Source: Glandiceps talaboti
Lineage: Eukaryota; Hemichordata; Enteropneusta; Spengelidae
Assembly (NCBI RefSeq): GCF_964340395.1
Contig: NC_135565.1
Coordinates: 18,303,209 to 18,367,208, forward strand
Length of the DNA stretch: 64,000 nt
Direction of reading: 5' to 3'
Below the pieces are notes generated by a model. That model had not been told where the DNA came from. It did no database searches and was given only the letters and a program-made list of their open reading frames with translations. The position numbers and the translations under genes are program-made. Of the stretch, positions 1-17,100 are shown one piece after another. The first letter of the stretch is position 1; the number at the start of each line of letters is the position of its first letter.

Positions 1-124
1 TTAGCCATTTCTGTCATATATAAACCATGACTCAGTTTATCAAAATACTTTTTTTTCCACAGTACAGAATAAGAACGGTTCTGAGCATATCTCGACCTTT
101 GGTCAAATCAACGAAATAAATGTT

Positions 125-206
125 CGCTGCGAGCAGGATTCGAACCTACGCGGGGATACCCCATTGGATTTCAAGTCCAACGCCTTAACCACTCGGCCAT
201 CGCAGC
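125..206 (-). tRNA. tRNA-Ser (anticodon UGA)
   Basis: The minus strand folds as an 82-nt class II tRNA. The acceptor stem GCTGCGA (200-206) pairs with TCGCAGC (126-132), with discriminator G at 125. The D-arm reads TGGCCGAGTGGTTAA, the anticodon loop is CTTGAAA with anticodon TGA, there is a long variable arm typical of serine tRNAs, and the T-arm reads GGTTCGAATCC. The A and B boxes are intact, so pol III transcription is expected. No intron is present, and CCA is not encoded, as is normal in eukaryotes. Confidence 0.96.
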
Positions 207-489
207 TGATGAAGAAAACGTCCGTTTCGATGTCAGAAAGTTATCAAATTTATTCTCTACCTAGATATATTGACGTTGTCTTGGTAACCGCTGAATAAAA
301 AGGTTATAGTAACGGAGAAATGTGTTTTCCTTATTTACAAATGTTGATGCTAATCTATCATAATGCACAACTTTGTACACCACACAAACTGGGCCTACTT
401 GGTTCCAAACTTTAGGAAGTACTACCAAAAATATACGATAATACTATAATTAAATTTTGTAAATTCTATGCGGTAAAAACTTTCCGTGT

Positions 490-654
<165 letters not shown>

Positions 655-683
655 AATTAACTGGCGTGTTGACTAAAGCTTAC

Positions 684-6410
<5,727 letters not shown>

Positions 6411-6478
6411 CGTGGCGGCGGAGAATTTGGCACCAATATCCGACACCATACACTCACACAAAGTCACTTCCACATCAG

Positions 6479-6506
6479 ATAACGTCACACGTAGACACTG
6501 ACGTCA
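6479..6506 (-). promoter_or_regulatory. CRE-type promoter element of the GT8 gene
   Basis: A perfect CRE palindrome TGACGTCA (6499-6506) and a half-site TGACGTTA (6478-6485, minus sense) lie 70-100 bp upstream of the GT8 ATG. CREs bind CREB/ATF and are usually close to transcription starts, so this probably marks the core promoter. There is no TATA box in the obvious position. Confidence 0.45.
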
Positions 6507-7478
6507 CCGATATAGAAGTTATTCATATTACCATGTGACAGATGTGGCATATGACCTTTGACCTGTGAGGAAATCTGTTATGAACTTTGAGTAATTTTGA
6601 TATGAAATAACGATCTTTTTTGTTCGGAATAACTATTAAAAGATTCATGACCATTATAACTGCGAATACAATATTTATGTCGTACAGTTGTTTTCTTATT
6701 TGCGAGAAAATTGGCAAAACAAGACGACCTAATGTCATATCATATATTTTTTCCATTATTTTGATTTTTACCTCAAAATGATAAAACTTAGTGGATTATT
6801 TTCATTTTGAAATCTTAAAATTATTGACTTTAAAAATATATGAAAATAACATGCTTGTAATATTTGGTGAGAAGAATTTTCATTTTTTTCCCCCGACAGA
6901 TCCAAGATGGCGCATGTACGATAGAAATGAGAGTTTGTTGATCGATAGCATAGGATACCAAGTGGGCCCAGCTGTGCACAGTTTTAATCCCTTGAGCAAC
7001 GAAAACTATCTATAATTCTATTTCCAATGCGTACTTTTATTAGAATACCTAAATACTTCACCAGATACTAAATCATCATCATGGAACACGTTTCTCATGA
7101 GAACGGTTTTTCTGTGTTTGCTCTTTTTAATTTTTGGTTTCCAATTTCAAACATAAGTTCGTGACAGGTTTTCATAGGTGAATTTCAAATCAATATTTTT
7201 GACTTCTTAGTATTCGTTGACATCAAGTTCAAATAGTCAAAATTTGCGTAGAAACGCCCCGTATGTGAATACAAATGCCACGTCCCAATATTATTATCGT
7301 GTGAAATTTAACGTAAAATCTACAAGCTGTTACCCAAACTGAGCTTTTCCTTCTTGAATGTTTTAAAAATATTTTTCGGCAAACACTGATTTTTCATGAT
7401 ATGTAAATGATATAAGGAGTGAGAAATTCTCTAGCCGCCAATTTTGTCCAAGATTTTGTCGTCAGAATCAATTTTTTT

Positions 7479-7661
7479 TCAAAAGTTTGAAAAATACGTG
7501 CCGGCGCCAATCGTCTCCACGTGTAATAGTGCACCACCGCCGCACCGGGATGTTGCTGAACCTTTCCCATCTGTGACATCCAATGTACATTTTGTCTTTT
7601 GTTTCTCTGGAATGTCACACAATAATTTTCCGAGCTGTAAGACCTGATCTTTTGTTGCCAT
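7479..7661 (-). CDS. Hypothetical 60-aa ORF
   Basis: ATG at 7661 has a good context (ATTACCATGGC) and opens MATKDQVLQLGKLLCDIPEK..., with a Lys/Asp-rich middle and a stop at 7479. It is 1.1-1.25 kb upstream of the GT8 ATG, on the same strand. No family or splice donor was recognised. The amino-acid mix is protein-like, but the length is within chance expectation. Confidence 0.15.
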   Translation of the reverse strand: MATKDQVLQLGKLLCDIPEKQKTKCTLDVTDGKGSATSRCGGGALLHVETIGAGTYFSNF

Positions 7662-8144
7662 GGTAATGTCTTTTGTTCATGCTTAATCCCGTTGTAAATG
7701 TTTCAATTATGTTGCCATCCGCATGTCAGGCAAACGTGATATAGCTTTACTGTCAATCAGTAGTCGGGTCAAAGGTCAAAATGATACTTGTACTCGAGAC
7801 CCAGCAATACAGAAGTAAACTTGTACTGTTTGAAATAGCCCGGCGATGAGTGCAATTATTTTTATTGAAATACCGACATGTTTGTTCTTGGATTACTTAC
7901 TTTCAAACCGTTAATCTTCGTCAGATGTTATTGTACAGTTCAATATTTAGCAAAATATAAGCTTATTCAACAGGTTTCTCGTAATGAAATATTTGACGAG
8001 AAAGTTGGCATACTTCTCATTTCTGTAAACGATTTTATGGAAAATAGAAGATAAATAATCATTATTGTAGTTTTTGACTATAATGTGAAAAAGAAGAAAG
8101 AAACTCATTTGAGACTCTACATGGTATCGGACGCGCGTCGCCAT

Positions 8145-8207
8145 GCCCCTGCTCCCCCATAACCACCCCCACCCGCACCCCCACCCACCCCAACCGCAAC
8201 CCCACAC
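8145..8207 (-). other. G-quadruplex-prone tract on the minus strand
   Basis: The plus strand is a run of CCCCCACCC blocks. The minus strand therefore has at least five GGG/GGGG runs separated by 1-4 nt, which fits a G-quadruplex motif. Confidence 0.5.
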
Positions 8208-8377
8208 CAAACTCCTTGTTCAAAACCATCTTAATTTGCCTTGTCGCTCTATAATAATTACTTTATTAGAACAAGGTACAATAAATTTGTCAACGTACAC
8301 ATTTCCTCCCTATCGGCCCTCACTGGCATTATGCGATTAGTGAATGTCGCCCTCTAACGTTGACTTTAGATAGCTTA

Positions 8378-8417
8378 CCCCCCTCCCCCCCCCCCCAAAA
8401 AAAAAAAAAAAAAAAAA
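8378..8417. repeat. Poly-C followed by poly-A homopolymer tracts
   Basis: A CCCTCCCCCC-type run passes straight into about 25 A residues. No gene is associated. Confidence 0.9.
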
Positions 8418-8717
8418 CACCCACTACAATGTTTTAAAGCATTTTTTACTACCAATTTTTGATATTTTATTTCTAGAAACAGGATTTTTAAACAAGAGCA
8501 AAACAGGAGCTAAAGCAAAATATTTAAAAATTTATATGAAAGTGTGATATTAATAAAAGTGAATGACGGTCTCATCGATTTTTTACAAGGTCTGTTCAAA
8601 ATAGTTGCATGAATGTTTCATTGATAGAAAATATAAACCAAACAAACGCGTCTTTCACCTATGTTACTCGCACATGGACTAATATATTTGAAGTTGAAGG
8701 GCAATTTTCGCTTTTTA

Positions 8718-8732
8718 GCCACTAGAGGGCGC
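8718..8732 (+). promoter_or_regulatory. CTCF-like core motif
   Basis: GCCACTAGAGGGCGC matches the CTCF core (CCASYAGRKGGCR) closely. It lies between the convergent side of the PRDM gene and the GT8 gene promoter, a sensible position for an insulator. Binding is inferred from the motif only. Confidence 0.4.
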
Positions 8733-8849
8733 TCAATAAAGGCATGATTATTGACTTGAAAGGGTGACATAAATGCACACAAAATATGCGCTCACACACA
8801 TACACAGGCACATACTTTATGATGCATGTCAGAATAGCGTGACAAATGT

Positions 8850-9050
8850 TAGTTTATACATACATAAATACATATCTACTTACCTGCCAGCATACACACG
8901 CAAACATATACATATATATATACATACTTACACATACACAGATATACACACACATACAAATAATACATACATACACACATAGACATATACATACATACAT
9001 ACATACACACACACATGCACACACAGACAGACAGACAGACACACACACAG
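8850..9050. repeat. Degenerate CA / ACAT / CAGA microsatellite cluster
   Basis: Imperfect ACAT, CACA and CAGA units. A cleaner (CA)n lies at 9244-9280. In minus sense the tract is GT-rich and lies just beyond the candidate PRDM poly(A) signal. Confidence 0.85.
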
Positions 9051-9112
9051 ACACAGTCTTTTCAAATAAAACCTACACACAACAATTGAATTCTGAGCAT
9101 GAAGACAAATTA

Positions 9113-9118
9113 TTTATT
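9113..9118 (-). terminator. Candidate poly(A) signal of the PRDM gene
   Basis: The minus strand reads AATAAA, followed 60-120 nt downstream by a long TG/TCTG-rich stretch resembling a GU-rich downstream element. It would give a 3' UTR of about 4.6 kb. Another AATAAA (minus) near 11213 could be a proximal site. Confidence 0.35.
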
Positions 9119-9241
9119 GCATGATTACGTAATGTACAAGAAAAAATGATGGCGGAATATGATAATGAGCCAGGAATAATATCTAGACAGCAATTCATAG
9201 CATGGCAAGATACCACATAATACTAACACTACGAGAACTAT

Positions 9242-9280
<39 letters not shown>

Positions 9281-12200
9281 CATGTATATATATAGAAACT
9301 AGCAGTACATACCCAAATACCATGGGTATGAATTTCAACTATGGAGGAGTTACAAGAACATCTAATACGTTCTAATCGGTGGAATGGCTCAAATTTTATA
9401 GCATGCGGAAAATACTCTGAAAAGTAAGCTCCTACTTTTTTAGGCTGTTTTTTTTTTCTTCAGAGATACTAGTATTTTTTGTCTTAATTTCAATCTCTCT
9501 AAGCAATGTTTTCCCATCTTGGCATTTTTTTATCATGAAAAAAGTTGAAATCGTCAAAACAGCTGTATGGACTCCTTAAGTCGATGGAAATTATAAATAC
9601 TATAAAAAAATCACATTACTGGTATCAAATCTAATTAGAAGAAAAACAATGAAAAATAAATGACAACATAACGATTCACTACGTCACTCCTAAAAAATAC
9701 TGAAAAATATGAAAGGTTCAATATTATACATTTAAAGTGAAAGTCTATACAATACACTACATTTAAAGTGGATATTGAAACGCATTTTTTAAAAACCCAG
9801 ACATACAGAAACTGGTATAACAATACATAAAATTCACTAGTCTAGCATCAAAGGTCAGAGGTCAAAGTTCACACCATTATAAACAAATTGGATCTTTGTC
9901 TGCTAAGATCTCTAAGTAGACATTGCAATAATGAACAACTACGAATTACAACACCTGTAAGTATACTGAACTTAGAAAATCAACACTGACTTCGTCATTC
10001 CCCGTTTACTTTGTCGACCTTTCACCCCGGTTTGCCGATAAACTGATCACCCAATCTAGACTACACACAACCATCATAACATATAAACAAGGCTGACAAT
10101 TTTCAAGACAAAATTACTGACATCATTTTTTTTCCTTATTTTTTTTCTTCTCCAAAAGCTACTGAAAAATCTCCAATATTTAGTAATCTGGTATAGGGTA
10201 GATGGAATACCAGAGGAGATTTGATAATTTCCCTGAATACTGCCCTCTATCATCCAAAAATCAAATAAATAGTGCCTTCTATCACCAAAATCACATGAAC
10301 AGCGCCCTCTAATACTGTCACATTAAAAGTAACATCACATAACTTGTGCTAATCATTGCATAAAACCATCGCTTGCCATGATTAGCCAGCCAAATAGCTT
10401 TGGTTTGGTGCAATCAAATCAACTTTAAAGCAGTGTCTTCTGGGAAATACATAAAAGTTATGTGACATACATTTTGAAAGTCAGAACATCACTACATCTT
10501 GCTGCCATGGTTACGATGTCAAACAAAAATGAACTACCACCTAAGCATACAATATACTGTACATTTTTCAGTGACACTAGTACAACACAAATTAAGTACA
10601 AACATTATAAAGTTAAAATTGGTTAGAATGTCGGATATTAAAAGACACACAACTGTGAGCGACCTCTTTTTAAAATCACAGAAACAATTCTGAAATCAAC
10701 TGGCTGTGTGCAATTACTGAAGGTTATCTTCCTTCTACAAGGTATAGTATATATCAATCATACTAAAATGAACCTTATGGGTGCTGTTGTTACACAAATT
10801 GTTGCTATCTGGCTCCTATCTAGCACTATTGAGAAGACTCATGGATTGTGAATTGTAAAAAAAAAAAAGTCACTTTGTGTTAAGAATGGCTACTGAGTAG
10901 AAAGTAGAACGAAATGTGAAAGATAAGTGTAGGAATACCTGGCATATTAGTTTGACCTGTTTCTTTAAAGAAGAAGTCGACTGGAATATGAACAGCAAAA
11001 TTAGCACTGCAAAGATACTACTATTATTACTGTGTTCCTTAATTTTCAGAAAATATAGGTAAAAAAAAATCAGAAGTCAAGATTGAAAAACTCATACATC
11101 TCATCAACATTTTTGAGTATGTTTACATCGTAGCAGTTTTTTGGTTCACAAATGAGTACGTCAGGTCCAACACTACCAAAATGTAGCCATTACCGTGGAA
11201 ACCTCATAAACGTTTATTTCAAATCACAAATTGAAGTGACTTACAGATGGCTTCTGTCCCAAGTGATGTCATGCAAATATGCAAAACTCAACGTGGTAGT
11301 AGGAACGGATGGATACAAGCTTAAATAATGATCACAACGGGACACATTGTACTTTCCAACAACAAAAAGTATGGCTGCTAAACTTGGAACATTTTGAACA
11401 TTTGACCAACAAAATAAAACATTGTGTGATTCTGGTAGATAAAAGTAATGGCAGGCACAGACATATTATATCTAAGTCAAGTCGTAACTCCGTAAACAGA
11501 TAATATCTTGGATTTTGGTTATAAATCATAGTAGGGAATGGAGATAGAGATATACGCTCAGATGAAAGTAATTCCACATGAAGAGTATGTCCTACAATCT
11601 GCTATTTCAGAGTACGTCCTGTATTAATTTCTTTCATTTTGTTAACCTGATGTTGAAATTTGGATGCCAAATATAATAATATCAAGATTGCAAATGTGAA
11701 TCCAAACATCTATTGCGACACAAAAATGTTTGGTGAGACATGGGTACATATACACAAGTACAAACAACATTTTGTAATGAAGCCTTTTGTTATTCTTTCC
11801 TTGATTCATAGTGTGAAAACAAAAGCACTGGGCCCTTGCCCAAGAGAGGGCGCTATGTAGTTCGGTATGATACATATTGAAATACCAACTACTACTAGAT
11901 AATCAAGACTATTCAATTTCATTCAATACACACAACACAGCCGCACTCCTTGCAGTATTTGGTCAAACAGCTGCAAACATTTCGCAGTGTGAGAAACAGC
12001 TTATATGATAGGATAACTGAGAAGAAGTTGCAGTCCACTGGCCAATTGAAAGCAAGCTTCTAACAGATCCAAAGAGCTTTTAACAGTTGACAGGAAAATG
12101 AATATTTGGGGCCTCAAAAGAAATCTACACTTCCTTTTGATTCAGAAGTGTCTATTTGTACAGAGGGGGTTTTCCAGTAGAGAGGGTCATATGGACAAGT

Positions 12201-13736
12201 AACTATAGGTTGATGAGGGTCTCTTCTCCCCTCTTGGGTAATAGTAAGAGTCCCTAGTGATAGCAGAAACACACTAAACAAGATAGCAGGTATGAGATAG
12301 AACACAGATTTCAGCAAAGCTGTTGTACAAATAAAAATACACAAATATTTTCATGTGTAATAAATGAACGAACTACACCAATGTTACATAGTTGATTAAC
12401 AAAATATGAATATTAAAAATAAATCTGTAACATATCACATGAACTAATTGCCATGTTGCAAATTCTTTCATGAGTCATTTTCAGTTTTCACATGACATGT
12501 TCTAGGTATGTAAAATATTTAATAGATGCATCATTCAGCACTAACAGGACTCAACAATTTGCTCTACCAATATGTTGTTATTATGTGGTTACACAGTGTG
12601 GAATCCATGGCTCTTAAAAATATTGATGCGTGCATGTTAGCGCCCTCTATTGACAGTATTGAGTAAGTAATTAAAACGCTAGCCAAGTACACAGAAGTAT
12701 AAATATGCTCCTCTGTCAACAATGTCTCATAAGGTTAATATTTTGTCAAAGTTCTCCTCTATCAATAAAGGTCCCATAAGGTCAGTATTTCGTTAAAATG
12801 CACACTTCTGTCAGCGCTATTTACAAGAATTCATGAGTATTTAAGAATTACGAATTTGGCAAACAAAACATACACAACGAGGTGTCGAAGACCTGGTCTG
12901 CTTAGAGATCAAACTCTCTCAATTTTTCTGTTTTGTAAAAAAATTCTACATCCTACTATCAATAATAACATTACAAAGCTGACATTCTAGATTTCCCTTC
13001 AAAATAGTCTAAAATGTCAAACACAAATAAGCTTTGTACACTGTTCCGTTCATCTCCTACAAGTCGACATCCAACAAGTCAATAAATGCCCATGAAGGCG
13101 ATAACATCAATATTGACCTGGTAATCTGAATATTGCCTTCAATATGTCTTTGAAGTCATTTGAAAGAACTGGTCAATAAACATATGTATTGACAATATCA
13201 CAAATATATAACCTCACTAGGTTTTACATGTCTACCTTAAATTACTAGAATGTAATATCAGATCAAGAAATAATATCCACTAGGCAATAACTCTTATATA
13301 CACCTCAATAACGGCACTTCCACATGTAACATTCACATGTGATATTCACAATAATCTGAATATACACCTGCATGAAGTGTATTTCAAAAGGTGATATCCT
13401 TTGGGCAATAACTACGATATACACCTGTATGAATTACAGTTCAATGTGTGACATCAACAGGGCAATAACCTCAATATTCACCTTATAAAATGTGCTTATA
13501 AAGGTGACACCCACAGGGCGATAACTTTGATACACACCTGCATGAACTGCAGGTGACATTCTATATCCACTGGGCAAGAAGCCTAATATACATACACCTG
13601 TATGAAGATGTGAATCAGCAAACACAATATCAACTAGGCAATACCTCTGATATACACATGCTGAAATAGAGGTTGACATTTCTAATATCCAACAAGGCAA
13701 TAACATAAATATACACCTGATATAGTTATTGCTTGC
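9119..13736 (-). other. Probable PRDM 3' UTR / downstream region
   Basis: No coding exon was found. It holds three close CCCTCTA-type words at 10228-10305, a DR1 (9852), CTCF-like words (about 11845 and 12641) and a degenerate repeat abutting the stop codon (13275-13735). Assignment as 3' UTR is inference from the absence of other genes and the distal AATAAA. Confidence 0.35.
13275..13735. repeat. Degenerate tandem repeat beside the PRDM stop codon
   Basis: About seven diverged units, each roughly 55-70 bp, share the words GTGACATC/T, CCACTGGGCAATAAC and ATATACACCTGxATGAA. The array ends within a few bases of the stop codon, so it is probably transcribed in the 3' UTR. Confidence 0.6.
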
Positions 13737-14111
13737 CTAGGATTCTTTGTGCTCCTTGGATTTCTCCGTATCTTCACTTTCTTCTCCTCCCTGCTCTGAT
13801 TTATCATCAGTATCATCTTTTTCCCCCTCATCATTATTTGTCTCTTCCTTATCACCTTTCTTCCCATCATGCTCTCTTCTACTCTCCTCATCCTCTTTGC
13901 CTTCTTCTTTGTCATCCTCTCCATCTTTGTTCTCTTGGTGGCGCCGTTCATGTTTCTTCATGAACGCTTTCCTAGTGAAACCCTTACCACATATGGAGCA
14001 GACGTGTGGTTTTTCTGAAGAGTGAGTTACCATGTGTTGCCTCAGGTAACTTTTCAACTTGAAGGCTTTACTGCAAATATCACACTTGTAATTTTTGTCC
14101 TCGTTGTGAAC
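13737..14111 (-). CDS. PRDM exon 6 (last coding exon): two C2H2 fingers and acidic tail
   Basis: The acceptor is TCTTTTGTTTAG|GTTCAC; the stop TAG is at 13737-13739. It completes the last His of finger 13 (VH) and encodes fingers [19 protein letters not shown] and [19 protein letters not shown], joined by a Krueppel-like THSSEKPH linker. A strongly acidic Lys/Glu/Asp/Ser tail of about 65 residues ends HKES. Confidence 0.9.
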   Translation of the reverse strand, partial: VHNEDKNYKCDICSKAFKLKSYLRQHMVTHSSEKPHVCSICGKGFTRKAFMKKHERRHQENKDGEDDKEEGKEDEESRREHDGKKGDKEETNNDEGEKDDTDDKSEQGGEESEDTEKSKEHKES

Positions 14112-17100
14112 CTAAACAAAAGAACACAAATTCATAAAATCAAAGACGAGATAAACCTCACAGCTACAACGCCCTCTGGTGATCACTGGAAAAGTCTATC
14201 ACAGCAAACTGTGTCAAATTAGAGCTGTTGATGGTCAAGTGATTTGAAAAAAAAAAATAGAGAAATAAACAATGCTGTGAGATTTGGAACTGCTACACAG
14301 AGGAAGTACAACCTGGTTGAACAGTTTATTCAAGAGTACTTCAATGTTCTTGTTAAAAGTTAGTATAACAAACTAAAGTTTCCCCGAGTTTTATCAAGAT
14401 TCCGAAACTGAAAAAAAGTACCAAGAACAAGCTTTCATATGACAAAGTTTGGAGCGATTTGAACAACTTTATTTTTCAGGTAAATTAATCTCTGACGGAC
14501 ATTCTACCGTAAAATACAAATTATAACGATCAGTTAAACTAACCTGTTTGAGATGCAAATTAAGACCAGCTCTATGGGCAAACCCTTTACCACATTCACT
14601 GCATTCATGTGGTTTATTACCAGTATGTGTGTTTTCATGGTCATCTATGTCTTGTTTTAATACCATTATATCACAGTGCTTACACTGTACACGTTCTCTG
14701 ATATCTCTGTACACTACAGGACTGCTATCTGCATCTACAGGAATAACATGTTACATTTCTTTTAAACATGTACATACTATACACAAACCAAGTTGAACAA
14801 AAAATATGGAATTTATACCCTGGTTATTCTACGTCATGACAATGCTAATCTATGTTATGACAACATGTAACGTCATGGCAACTGGCATGGTGACAAAGCA
14901 TGATCAAAAGGGACATGTAAAAATAAAATTTACAAAAAAAATTGTCTACTTTAAGGACAAGTACTGTACTTTCTGATTCGGGCAAGTGCTTTTTTATTTT
15001 TCTACTTGTTCAGTGGGTAAGCACATTTTTTTTTTCATTTGTTTATTTCAATGTGAAGCCTTGCAGATGGACGACTGTAGTTTTTTTCTTACCTGTCTTG
15101 AGATCCCCACACTGCAAGTTACTATTGACACACTGTTGATTGTCCTTGTGTTGCTCTAGGTCTTCTTGTGAAGTGTGAACTTTCAAACATGTCTCACATT
15201 TGAAAGCATCGGGATGACTACTATGTTCCTTGTCCATGTGTTTTTGAAGAACAGTCTGACTAGTGAAACACTGCTCACAGAAACTACACTTTATCGGATT
15301 CGTATCAAGGTGAATTCGCATATGACGTTTCAAGTTCTCTTCCGATTTGAATGAACGCCCGCAAAGCTCACACAAAACGGTTTTCGACTCTTGGTCAACT
15401 GAGTGCATATTTTTCATGTGTTGTTGAAGTCCATGGAAAAGTCTAAATGGAGATGTACTGCACAGACTGCATTGCCAACAGTGGTCGACTTGGTGGCCAT
15501 CCAACATGTGTTTTTCAAACCCTGCAACACCTACGATACTCTCGTCACATATATGACAAGTAAATTGTCTCGTAATGTACGTTTTCCCTCCGGATTTTTT
15601 AAATGATCCCTTTTTCTTCTTCTTTTCCTTAACGGAGGTAGTATCGTCCTTTTCACTCGAGACCCTCGAATCTTTATCTGAAGATTTCCCATTTTCGACT
15701 TCGGAGTCATTCTCCTCTTTTTTCACAAACTTATCTTCACTCACATCATCGTTATCAATTCCTCCTCCTCCTCCTCTACCCCCTCCTCTCAACACATCCA
15801 CATCAAATGGCTGTGCTTTATCTGCATTTTCAATGTCTTTCCCACTACTTGGGGAATATGTACTATCGCGAGCTTTTCCGGATTTTGGTCTGGCGATTTG
15901 CTCATGGACATAATTGATATGATTTCTTAGGGAGCTAAGGAGTCTAAAAGCTTGGTTGCATTGGTTACATTTCCATGGCTTAACAACGCCATGTTTTTCA
16001 AACATATGCTTATCAAATTTCGTTGCATGCACTATGTTTTCGCCGCAGACTTCACACGTGAAGTGGTGTTTTGTCCAAGCACGACGATTACTACTGCTGT
16101 TGTTCGGATCGTGCTTGCTTTGACAATGTCTTTCGTAGTTCTGGTGCGTACCAAACGCAATGTCATCACATTTCTCACATTTGAACGGCTTTGACACACC
16201 ATGCATCTCACTCATATGTTTCATGTACTTAGTTGTCCATTTGAACATTTCGTTGCATTCCTCGCACGTAAACGACAATTTCCGATGTTTCCTCTTTTTC
16301 TTCAAAGCATCAGGACTGCTCTTCTCACCCTTCTCATCTTTCTCTCCATCATCACTGTCATCGTCATCTTTCTCACCAGCATTGACATCTGTGGATGTTT
16401 CCATAGCATTCTCCTCCTTTGTATCCATGGCACTTAATCGATCATCATTCCTAAGCTTTGAAAGCGGAGAACTATCTTCATCAGAAAACTCATTTTTGTC
16501 AACAAACATATCAGGAACTGTTGATGCACCCACTCTGCTGTCGTAGTCTAGTTTCTTCAGAGCGTTATCATCCTCATTATTATCATCAAGAGTTGTATCA
16601 AACCATGTTGGTTTTTCAGGTTCTGGGATTTCTTCCGGAGCTGGTTCTTTTTTGGCCTGTGTCTTATCTTTTTTCGACTTCCTACGTTTCTTCTCTGTCC
16701 CATCTTTGGATTCCTTTTTCCTTTCTGTGCTGCTTTCCCTGTTTTCACCACTTTTGGTTTTAAGTTTCTTGACAGTTTTATGTAACTCTGCAAGTTCTTC
16801 TTCATACTTGGTGTTGAATCCAACACCAGAGTACGCCATCATCTCCTCATTATTATCCATCTTCTCAACCTCATCCTCAATTTTCTCCTCATTCACTTTA
16901 TTGGATAATGTTTCGGCACTCTCCGTTTTCGATTTCCGCGACTTGCGTGACCGCTTTGTCTTGGTTTCTGGTTCCAATGGTTTCTTCTCACTGCTTGGTT
17001 CAATCTTTTCAAACGAAAGACTGACATCAGGATGAATGGTCAGCACATGCTTTTCCAAAGTTGCATACAACCGGAATTTTCTCTCCGTTGGACAGTGTTC

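Larger units (their letters stand above)
6511..9100. other. Intergenic region between the GT8 gene 5' end and the PRDM gene 3' end
   Basis: No convincing exon is seen. It contains two DR1 words (6552 and 7766), one ORF of uncertain status (7479-7661), a G-rich minus-strand tract (8145-8207), a poly-C/poly-A run (8378-8417), a CTCF-like site (8718) and CA-type microsatellites. Confidence 0.6.

Noticed and set aside
7444-7647. Plus-strand ORF MSKILSSESIFF...
   Set aside because: Overlaps three other ORFs in the same bases and lacks splice or family evidence.
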